From contig JARIAN010000077.1 in assembly GCA_029257865.1 (NCBI GenBank), forward strand, positions 1-64,000: a stretch of DNA of 64,000 bases. Direction: 5' to 3'. Within the stretch, counting starts at the first letter, position 1; each line of letters starts with the position of its first letter. The notes beneath the pieces were generated by a model. That model searched no databases, had not been told where the DNA came from, and worked only from the letters and a program-made list of their open reading frames with translations. Below, piece after piece: positions 18,797 to 25,714 of this stretch. The DNA is from Phocaeicola sp. GTDB taxonomy: Bacteria; Bacteroidota; Bacteroidia; Bacteroidales; Bacteroidaceae. The position numbers and the translations under genes are program-made.

Positions 18797-19036
18797 ATAA
18801 TTATAGTTGGTAGTTGTCTTTTGAATTAATGTTTTTTGGAGGATAAGGTTAATTAATGCAAATCAAAAGTCGCTTGAATCTTCTTGTTTTGTACTCTGCT
18901 ATTTAGTGGTCAGAAAGAATAGAGCTTTTAGGACTGTAGGTTGAGGTTGGATAACATGATGGCTTTATAAATTTTATGACAATTTGTTGAGTAGTGATTA
19001 GGTATTGTACAGGATGGATTAAAAATCTCAGAAATA

Positions 19037-19190
19037 GCTTTTTGGCGCCCTGTTGAAATTATACTGGCGTTTCATTCAGAATATATTGTTATTTTGCTGA
19101 GAATATACCGTTATTTTGTTGAAAATATACCGACGATTCGTAGAAAATAAGTAGTTGATTTTCCTAAAATATACTGATGATTTTTTTTAG
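19037..19190. repeat. degenerate tandem array with 22-bp period (about seven units)
   Basis: Cut at 22-bp steps from 19037, consecutive units line up with the pattern ATATACCGnnGATTTTnTtG followed by AAA. Units three and four (19081-19124) share ATATA(T/C)(T/C)GTTATTTTG; units at 19125 and 19169 share ATATAC(C/T)GA. The first and fifth are the most diverged. No conserved repeat separated by unique spacers is seen, so it is not a CRISPR array. It lies in a gene-free stretch between the YitT-type gene and the tRNA. Confidence 0.7.
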
Positions 19191-19265
19191 TGTGTTGCAT
19201 GCTATAAAATTGCTATCTTCTAAATAGGATTTGTTCAACTATTATCAAGACACGCTATGATTTAT

Positions 19266-19505
19266 TGTTCTCAAAAAAAGAGACAATGATTATGATTACG
19301 TAACTATTGGAGAACTATTCAGTGGTATGTATGATAGAGCGCATGAATAGGCATTCATGGAAAAGAGATGGGGTGTCATCTTCGAAGTTATTATGGCTGT
19401 AACAGAACTTAAAGGTATGGATGAGGAAATGATATTGGGTTTTTGTTGTAGTGATGATAAAAAACAAAGGGATATTCCAGAGATGCTCCGAAAATCTCAA
19501 GAGTG
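19266..19505 (+). pseudogene. unidentified degraded ORF
   Basis: One frame reads ...DNDYDYVTIGELFSGMYDR, ends at an in-frame TAG after AHE, then continues as AFMEKRWGVIFEVIMAVTEL and onward to DIPEMLRKSQE before a final stop (19504-19506). The composition (charged, helical, with plausible protein-like runs on both sides of the stop) suggests a real gene interrupted by nonsense mutation. No start codon precedes it. I do not recognise the family. It might equally be chance. Confidence 0.3.
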
Positions 19506-19583
19506 AGATTGTTCATCTTAAAAAAAATCATCGTAAATGTGGAAACTTAAATATTAGAATGCTTAATATACAATATTAGGTTG

Positions 19584-19656
19584 AGCCGAAAGCGGGACTC
19601 GAACCCGCGACTTACTCATTACGAATGAGTTACTCTACCAACTGAGTTATTTCGGC
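19584..19656 (-). tRNA. tRNA-Thr (anticodon CGT)
   Basis: The minus strand folds into a full cloverleaf. The acceptor stem GCCGAAA pairs with TTTCGGC; the D-arm contains AGTTGGTAGAG; the anticodon stem ACTCA/TGAGT encloses loop TTCGTAA, giving anticodon CGT; the T-arm contains GGTTCGAGTCC. The 3' CCA is not encoded. A -7 box on the minus strand (TAATTTTG, 19691-19698) lies 35 bp upstream. Confidence 0.96.
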
Positions 19657-19796
19657 AGTGAAACAATGATTGTTTCTTTCTTATGTGATGCAAAATTAGA
19701 CCTTTTAAATTGAATGAGCAAGATATTTCTATTTTTTTTGATTGGACTTTTTTTGTTATTGGATTATAATATGCTTGATAATTAAAAGTAAAAATG

Positions 19797-19804
19797 TATT
19801 TTTG
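19797..19804 (+). promoter_or_regulatory. promoter -7 box for the Rpn-type gene
   Basis: TATTTTTG matches TAnnTTTG and lies about 60 bp before the gene start. Confidence 0.5.
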
Positions 19805-19861
19805 TAGATAATAATCTAGTTATCATGATTTTTTTAGTGTTTTATTTTATAAAATGTGGTT

Positions 19862-20749
19862 ATGGGAAATTATATACGTTTTGATTGGGCAATGAAGAGG
19901 CTGTTGCGTAACAAGGCCAATTATAGTGTATTGGAAGGTTTGCTTACCACCCTTCTTAACGAAAACATTAAAATTAAGAATCTGCTTGAAAGTGAAAGCA
20001 ACCAAGAAGAAGAGTTTGACAAGTATAATAGGGTAGATATGCTTGCCGAGAATTCAAGAGGTGAACTTGTTTTGATTGAAGTTCAAAACAATAATGAATA
20101 TGCATACTTTCAGCGTATGCTTTTCGGCACTTCCAAACTTGTAACAGAATACATCAACCGTGGAGATGGATATGAAAAAGTGCGTAAAGTTTATAGCATA
20201 AATATAGTATATTTTTCTTTGGGGCATGGAAAAGATATTGTTTATCATGGAAAGACCGAGTTTAGGGGAATACATGAGAATGATATATTAGAGCTGGCAC
20301 CTTTCCAAAAACAGACATTTAATGTGGATACGGTAAGCCAGTTATATCCGGAATATTATATATTGAAGGTCAATGATTTCAATAAAGTAGCTACTACCCC
20401 TTTAGAAGAATGGATTTATTATTTGAATACCGGTAATATCTCAGATGATGCTAAAGCGCCTGGTTTAGATGCGGTGCGTAAACGATTGAAAGTAGATAAT
20501 ATGTCAAGTAGTGAAAAGGGGGCTTACTATAGGCATTTGGACAATATAGTAATCTTACGGGATAATATTTTTACAGAACGTGCGGAAGGCCGTGCGGAGG
20601 GTCGTGTGGAAGGCCGTGCGGAAGGGTTAGTTGAAGGGATTGAAAAGGGTCGTGAAAAGGCAATCGATGACATTGTAAAAAAGATGAAAGAATTAGGTTT
20701 TTCAGATGAACAAATAGCCCAAGCGACAGAAATCTCGTGTGGAAGTTAA
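19862..20749 (+). CDS. Rpn family recombination-promoting nuclease/putative transposase (PD-(D/E)XK)
   Basis: A 295-residue PD-(D/E)XK nuclease-fold protein of the Rpn/PDDEXK_2 group. The ATG at 19862 (MGNYIRFDWAMKRLL) is preferred over the GTG two codons earlier, because MRY/FDW-type N-termini are typical. The nuclease core is NRVDMLAE followed by LVLIEVQ, giving the D...ExQ catalytic pattern near residues 60-77. The tail (about 240-265) is built of charged GRAEG/GRVEG repeats, the expandable linker typical of these proteins. E. coli Rpn proteins promote RecA-independent DNA transfer. Stand-alone gene beside a tRNA and relic DNA. Confidence 0.9.
   Translation: MGNYIRFDWAMKRLLRNKANYSVLEGLLTTLLNENIKIKNLLESESNQEEEFDKYNRVDMLAENSRGELVLIEVQNNNEYAYFQRMLFGTSKLVTEYINRGDGYEKVRKVYSINIVYFSLGHGKDIVYHGKTEFRGIHENDILELAPFQKQTFNVDTVSQLYPEYYILKVNDFNKVATTPLEEWIYYLNTGNISDDAKAPGLDAVRKRLKVDNMSSSEKGAYYRHLDNIVILRDNIFTERAEGRAEGRVEGRAEGLVEGIEKGREKAIDDIVKKMKELGFSDEQIAQATEISCGS
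20577..20650 (+). repeat. short in-frame coding repeats in the Rpn tail
   Basis: Four to five copies of a 12-bp unit (CGTGCGGAAGGC-like) encode RAEG/RVEG/LVEG. Tandem units of a multiple of three can expand or contract without breaking the frame, so the tail length is expected to vary between strains. Confidence 0.75.
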
Positions 20750-20789
20750 AAAAACAGTCTGTATTTTTTTTCAACTGAAGGGATTTTAT

Positions 20790-20797
20790 TACTTTTG
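20790..20797 (+). promoter_or_regulatory. promoter -7 box upstream of the carAB leader
   Basis: TACTTTTG matches TAnnTTTG. Transcription would start near 20804, about 430 nt before carA, giving an unusually long leader. Confidence 0.6.
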
Positions 20798-20831
20798 CAC
20801 CCCGAACCAAAAATAGACAGTATAAGACTAG

Positions 20832-21113
20832 ATGTATAATATGGCGAAGGAAATAATGGGAGTGATTTTTCCTGTTAAAGAGAAATGGCAATCACTTTAT
20901 GCAACGGATGGAAATTTACATTCGGCGGCTATTTCCCTTTTTCCTCTTTTCTGTTGCTGCTGTTTCACTGCAGTTGTTTCTATTTTTTCTATTGTAATTT
21001 TTTCTAAAAATATAAAGATACCCGGTATTGCCTGTTTGGGCAATCCGGGCTTCTTTTTATATATAGGTAAGCGAAAGTCAAAATATATTGTTCAATCAAA
21101 CTTGAAAGCATAG
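20832..21113 (+). CDS. possible carAB leader peptide
   Basis: An open frame of 93 codons from ATG 20832 (or 90 from ATG 20841) lies wholly within the carA leader. It resembles no family known to me. The central third encodes a Phe/Cys/Ile-rich stretch (ISLFPLFCCCCFTAVV) because the DNA is extremely T-rich. The frame runs through the hairpin at 21021-21049 and stops about 55 nt beyond it, the arrangement of E. coli pyrL, the leader peptide of pyrBI. If translated, its probable value is ribosome position and not the peptide itself. It may instead be untranslated chance sequence. Confidence 0.4.
   Translation: MYNMAKEIMGVIFPVKEKWQSLYATDGNLHSAAISLFPLFCCCCFTAVVSIFSIVIFSKNIKIPGIACLGNPGFFLYIGKRKSKYIVQSNLKA
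20930..21058 (+). promoter_or_regulatory. candidate UTP-sensing transcription attenuator of carAB
   Basis: A U-rich RNA stretch of about 75 nt (20931-21006; well over half T in the DNA) runs directly into an intrinsic-terminator hairpin: CCCGG-TATTGCC at 21021-21032 pairs with GGGCAAT-CCGGG at 21038-21049, followed by TTCTTTTT. Upstream, AGTGATT (20861) and AATCACT (20892) can form a further stem. Taken with the overlapping open frame and the pyrimidine genes downstream, this fits pyrBI-type attenuation, in which low UTP slows RNA polymerase in the U-run so that the following ribosome blocks the terminator. Mechanism inferred. Confidence 0.55.
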
Positions 21114-21232
21114 TAAGTCAAGGTTGAATAGAGGAGATACGTTTAGGATGACAAGTGAAGAGATACTTTCTGCGAAAAAAGATAGGGACAGTATTAGTTT
21201 TAACAAACAAAATCAAGAATATAATTAAGGTA

Positions 21233-22309
21233 ATGAGAAATGTGACATTAATCCTCGACGACGGGAGCCGTTTTCATGGCAAGTCGTTCGGTTATGAGAA
21301 ACCGGTGGCAGGTGAAGTTGTATTTAATACAGCGATGACGGGGTATCCAGAAAGTTTGACCGATCCATCTTATGCCGGTCAGCTGATGACTTTGACCTAT
21401 CCGTTGGTAGGTAACTATGGTGTTCCTCCGTTTACATTTGAAGATAACGGTTTGCCTACTTTTATGGAGAGTGAGAAAATTCATGCCGAGGCTATCATTG
21501 TAAGTGATTATAGTGAAAAATATTGTCACTGGAATGCAGTGGAAAGTTTGTCAGAATGGCTCAAGCGCGAGCAGGTTCCGGGTATTACAGGTATTGATAC
21601 TCGTGAACTGACCAAGGTGTTGCGCGAGCATGGAGTAATGATGGGCAAGATTGTTTTTGATGACGAACCTGAAAATATCCCTGAAGCTGCATATGACGGG
21701 GTGAATTACGTGGATAGGGTATCTTGTAAGGAAGTGATGCGCTACAATGAAGGTGAAGACAAAAAGAAGGTGGTGTTGGTAGACTGTGGTGTAAAGTCAA
21801 ATATTATTCGTTGTCTGCTGAAACGTGATGTAGAGGTTATCCGTGTGCCATGGAATTATGATTTTAATTCTTTAGAATTTGACGGACTTTTTATTTCAAA
21901 CGGTCCTGGCGACCCTGACACTTGCGATGCTGCTGTACAGAATATCCGTAAAGCTATGCAGAATGAAAAGTTGCCTATTTTTGGTATTTGTATGGGAAAC
22001 CAATTACTTTCGAAGGCTGGCGGAGCTACTATCTATAAACTGAAATATGGTCATCGCAGTCATAATCAGCCGGTACGCATGATAGGTACGGAGCGCTGCT
22101 TCATAACCAGTCAGAACCACGGCTATGCCGTAGACAACAATACGCTTGGTACAGATTGGGAACCATTGTTTATCAATATGAACGATGGGTCGAATGAAGG
22201 GATTCGACATAAAAAGAACCCTTGGTTTTCTGCTCAGTTCCATCCGGAAGCAGCCAGTGGACCTACCGATACTGAGTTTCTGTTTGATGAGTTTGTTAAG
22301 TTGTTGTAA
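21233..22309 (+). CDS. carA: carbamoyl-phosphate synthase small (glutaminase) subunit
   Basis: A 358-residue class-I glutamine amidotransferase subunit supplying ammonia to CarB for carbamoyl phosphate, the precursor of pyrimidines and arginine. The start at 21233 (MRNVTLILDDGS) is chosen because family members begin here; the open frame extends 26 codons further upstream into leader sequence. The catalytic cysteine lies in PIFGICMGNQLL and the His/Glu pair in SAQFHPEAASGP. N-terminal CPSase_sm domain about 2-130, amidotransferase domain about 180-358. It precedes carB by 22 bp in an operon. Confidence 0.97.
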   Translation: MRNVTLILDDGSRFHGKSFGYEKPVAGEVVFNTAMTGYPESLTDPSYAGQLMTLTYPLVGNYGVPPFTFEDNGLPTFMESEKIHAEAIIVSDYSEKYCHWNAVESLSEWLKREQVPGITGIDTRELTKVLREHGVMMGKIVFDDEPENIPEAAYDGVNYVDRVSCKEVMRYNEGEDKKKVVLVDCGVKSNIIRCLLKRDVEVIRVPWNYDFNSLEFDGLFISNGPGDPDTCDAAVQNIRKAMQNEKLPIFGICMGNQLLSKAGGATIYKLKYGHRSHNQPVRMIGTERCFITSQNHGYAVDNNTLGTDWEPLFINMNDGSNEGIRHKKNPWFSAQFHPEAASGPTDTEFLFDEFVKLL

Positions 22310-22331
22310 TCCATAAATAAAAGAAAAGACA

Positions 22332-25300
22332 ATGAAAGATAATATAAAGAAAGTATTGCTGTTGGGTTCTGGAGCCTTGAAGATTGGAGAAGCTGGTGAG
22401 TTTGACTATTCTGGCTCGCAGGCTCTTAAAGCCTTGAAAGAAGAAGGAATAGAAACTATTCTGATTAATCCAAATATTGCTACCGTACAGACTTCAGAGG
22501 GGGTGGCCGACAAAATCTATTTCCTTCCTGTTACTCCATACTTCGTAGAAAAGGTGATTGATAAGGAGCGTCCGGATGGAGTTCTTCTTTCTTTTGGCGG
22601 GCAGACTGCATTGAACTGCGGGGTGGCCCTTTATAAAGAAGGTGTTTTTGAAAAATATAATACTCGCGTACTTGGTACTCCTGTACAAGCTATTATGGAT
22701 ACTGAAGACCGTGAACTTTTTGTCCAAAAATTGGATGAGATTGATGTGAAGACCATCAAGAGTGAAGCGGTAGAAAATATAGAAGATGCTCGTCGTGCTG
22801 CTAAGGAACTGGGCTACCCGGTTATTATCCGTGCTGCTTATGCATTAGGTGGATTGGGTTCAGGATTCTGTGACAATGAGGAGGAGTTGAATGTATTGGC
22901 TGAAAAGGCTTTTTCTTTCTCTCCACAAGTTTTGGTGGAAAAGAGCTTGAAAGGATGGAAAGAAGTGGAGTATGAAGTAGTACGCGACCGTTTCGACAAC
23001 TGTATCACTGTCTGCAACATGGAAAACTTCGACCCGTTGGGTATCCATACAGGAGAATCTATCGTGATTGCCCCTTCTCAGACTTTGACAAACAGTGAAT
23101 ATCATAAACTGCGTGAGCTGGCTATCCGTATTATCCGTCACATAGGAATTGTGGGTGAATGTAATGTGCAGTATGCTTTTGACCCGGAATCGGAAGATTA
23201 TCGTGTAATTGAAGTGAACGCACGTTTGAGCCGTTCGTCTGCTTTGGCTTCCAAGGCTACAGGATATCCATTGGCTTTCGTTGCTGCTAAGTTGGGATTG
23301 GGTTATGGACTTTTCGACTTGAAAAATTCTGTTACAAAGACTACATCTGCTTTCTTTGAGCCGGCTCTTGACTATTGTGTCTGTAAGATTCCTCGCTGGG
23401 ATTTGGGTAAGTTTCATGGTGTAGACCGTGAATTGGGCTCAAGCATGAAATCGGTGGGAGAAGTTATGGCTATCGGGCGTACTTTTGAAGAATCTATTCA
23501 GAAGGGACTTCGTATGATTGGGCAAGGTATGCACGGTTTTGTGGAGAACAAAGAACTGGTGATTGAGGACTTGGATAAGGCTTTGCGTGAGCCTACAGAC
23601 AAGCGAATCTTTGTGCTTTCAAAAGCGATGCGTGCGGGTTATACGGTAGAGCAGATTCATGAGTTGACTAAGATTGACAAATGGTTCTTGGAAAAACTGA
23701 TGAATATCGTACAGACTTCAAAAGAGTTGCATGAATGGGGAAACAACCATAAACTGCTTTATCAATTGCCTAACGATTTGCTCTATAAGGCTAAGCGTCA
23801 AGGATTCTCAGACTTCCAGGTGGCACGTGCTATCGGTATGGACGGTGAGATGGAAGATGCTATTGTCGAATTGCGTAATCATCGTAAGCAAGTGGGCATT
23901 GTTCCGGTAGTGAAACAGATTGACACTTTGGCTGCCGAGTATCCAGCTCAGACCAATTACCTATACCTTACTTATAGTGGTGTGGCTAATGATGTGCAGT
24001 ATAAGGGCGACCATAAATCGATTGTGGTACTTGGTTCAGGGGCTTATCGCATTGGTTCTTCTGTTGAGTTTGACTGGTGTGGTGTACAGGCGTTGAATAC
24101 AATTCGCAAGGAAGGATATCGTTCGGTGATGATTAACTATAATCCGGAAACGGTGTCTACCGACTATGATATGTGCGACCGTCTTTATTTTGATGAGTTG
24201 ACTTTTGAACGCGTAATGGATATTTTGGAACTGGAAAATCCACATGGGGTGATTGTTTCTACTGGCGGGCAGATTCCAAACAACCTGGCTCTTCGTTTGG
24301 ATGGACAGCATGTAAATATCTTGGGAACTTCTGCTCAAAGCATTGACAATGCAGAAGACCGTGACAAATTCTCAGCGATGCTTGATCGTATCGGAGTAGA
24401 CCAGCCGGAATGGAGCGCTTTGACTTCAATGGATGATATCAATGCGTTTATTGAAAAGGTTGGATTCCCGGTATTGGTGCGTCCTTCGTATGTGTTGTCG
24501 GGGGCTGCTATGAATGTATGTTCGAATCAGGAGGAATTGGAACGCTTCTTACAGCTTGCCGCTAATGTATCAAAGAAGCATCCGGTGGTGGTAAGTCAGT
24601 TTATCGAACACGCCAAGGAAGTGGAGATGGATGCAGTGGCACAGAATGGTGAAATTGTGGCATATGCTATCAGTGAGCATATTGAATTTGCAGGGGTACA
24701 CTCGGGTGACGCAACTATTCAGTTCCCTCCTCAGAAACTGTATGTAGAAACCGTTCGCCGTATCAAGCGTATATCTCGTCAGATAGCAAAAGAGCTGAAC
24801 ATTTCCGGACCTTTCAATATACAGTTCTTGGCTAGGGAAAATGACATTAAGGTTATCGAATGCAACTTGCGTGCTTCGCGCTCATTCCCTTTTGTTAGTA
24901 AGGTATTGAAGATTAATTTCATCGAATTGGCTACTAAGGTGATGTTAGGTCTTCCGGTGGAGAAACCTAATAAGAATCTGTTTGAATTGGATTATGTAGG
25001 TATCAAGGCTAGTCAGTTCTCTTTCAACCGCTTGCAGAAAGCCGACCCTGTATTGGGCGTGGATATGGCTTCTACTGGTGAGGTGGGCTGTATTGGTGAA
25101 GATACTTCTTGTGCGGTTTTGAAGGCGATGCTGTCTGTTGGTTATCGTATTCCAGAAAAGAATGTATTGATGTCAACTGGTACATTGAAACAGAAAGTAG
25201 ACATGTTGCAGGCTGCCCGTATGTTGAAACAGAAAGGTTATAATATCTTTGCAACTGGTGGTTCGTCTAAGTTCCTGGCTGAAAACGGAGTTGAAAACAC

Positions 25301-25559
25301 TCGTGTATATTGGCCAAGTGAAGAAGGATATCCTCAGGCTCTTGATATGCTTCACAATAAGGAGATTGATATGGTGGTAAATATTCCACGTGACTTGACT
25401 GAAACAGAACTTGAGAATGGTTACAAGATTCGTCGTGCAGCAGTCGATTTGAATATTCCATTGGTTACAAATGCTCGTTTGGCCAGTGCATTTATCAATG
25501 CATTCTGTACAATGAGTATTGATGATATAGGTATCAGAAGTTGGGATGAGTATAAATAA
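22332..25559 (+). CDS. carB: carbamoyl-phosphate synthase large subunit
   Basis: A 1075-residue two-half synthetase using bicarbonate, ammonia and two ATP. The first ATP-grasp half (about 1-400) carries ALGGLGSGFC and EVNARLSRSSALASKATGYP; an oligomerisation region follows (about 400-550); the second ATP-grasp half (about 555-930) has VVLGSGAYRIGSSVEFDW and IECNLRASRSFPFVSKV; and a C-terminal MGS-like allosteric domain (about 940-1075) starts near VLMSTGTLKQK. This domain binds UMP or ornithine in enterobacteria. Full length, no frameshift. Confidence 0.98.
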   Translation: MKDNIKKVLLLGSGALKIGEAGEFDYSGSQALKALKEEGIETILINPNIATVQTSEGVADKIYFLPVTPYFVEKVIDKERPDGVLLSFGGQTALNCGVALYKEGVFEKYNTRVLGTPVQAIMDTEDRELFVQKLDEIDVKTIKSEAVENIEDARRAAKELGYPVIIRAAYALGGLGSGFCDNEEELNVLAEKAFSFSPQVLVEKSLKGWKEVEYEVVRDRFDNCITVCNMENFDPLGIHTGESIVIAPSQTLTNSEYHKLRELAIRIIRHIGIVGECNVQYAFDPESEDYRVIEVNARLSRSSALASKATGYPLAFVAAKLGLGYGLFDLKNSVTKTTSAFFEPALDYCVCKIPRWDLGKFHGVDRELGSSMKSVGEVMAIGRTFEESIQKGLRMIGQGMHGFVENKELVIEDLDKALREPTDKRIFVLSKAMRAGYTVEQIHELTKIDKWFLEKLMNIVQTSKELHEWGNNHKLLYQLPNDLLYKAKRQGFSDFQVARAIGMDGEMEDAIVELRNHRKQVGIVPVVKQIDTLAAEYPAQTNYLYLTYSGVANDVQYKGDHKSIVVLGSGAYRIGSSVEFDWCGVQALNTIRKEGYRSVMINYNPETVSTDYDMCDRLYFDELTFERVMDILELENPHGVIVSTGGQIPNNLALRLDGQHVNILGTSAQSIDNAEDRDKFSAMLDRIGVDQPEWSALTSMDDINAFIEKVGFPVLVRPSYVLSGAAMNVCSNQEELERFLQLAANVSKKHPVVVSQFIEHAKEVEMDAVAQNGEIVAYAISEHIEFAGVHSGDATIQFPPQKLYVETVRRIKRISRQIAKELNISGPFNIQFLARENDIKVIECNLRASRSFPFVSKVLKINFIELATKVMLGLPVEKPNKNLFELDYVGIKASQFSFNRLQKADPVLGVDMASTGEVGCIGEDTSCAVLKAMLSVGYRIPEKNVLMSTGTLKQKVDMLQAARMLKQKGYNIFATGGSSKFLAENGVENTRVYWPSEEGYPQALDMLHNKEIDMVVNIPRDLTETELENGYKIRRAAVDLNIPLVTNARLASAFINAFCTMSIDDIGIRSWDEYK

Positions 25560-25586
25560 TTCGTTCTGCTGAGGTAGAAGAAAGGA

Positions 25587-25626
25587 GCGCCATTGGGGAA
25601 GACTATTTTTCTCAATGGCGTTTTTT
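25587..25626 (+). terminator. terminator of carAB
   Basis: GCGCCATTG at 25587 pairs with CAATGGCG at 25613-25620 and is followed by six T residues. Confidence 0.8.
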
Positions 25627-25658
25627 GTTGGGCATAGCATTGGCTGGCAGGTATAAAA

Positions 25659-25697
25659 AAAGCAGGAAGGTAGCGAATTGCATTCTTCCTGCTTTTG
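25659..25697 (-). terminator. terminator of the GH20 gene
   Basis: AAAGCAGGAAG pairs with CTTCCTGCTTT; on the minus strand the stem is followed by a T-run (complement of 25654-25661). Confidence 0.7.
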
Positions 25698-25714
25698 ATA
25701 GATGATTATTTCAT

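Noticed and set aside
19037-19190. CRISPR array
   Set aside because: Every base of the 22-bp unit varies; there is no constant repeat alternating with unique spacers.
19856-19861. GTG at 19856 as start of the Rpn-type gene
   Set aside because: ATG two codons later fits the usual family N-terminus; the difference is two residues.
21155-21232. Upstream extension of carA to 21155
   Set aside because: The first 26 codons are Lys/Ile/Asn-rich leader sequence with no counterpart in CarA proteins, which begin at MRNVTLILDD.
22860-23417. 185-codon minus-strand open frame opposite carB
   Set aside because: Shadow of carB, with no protein-family features.
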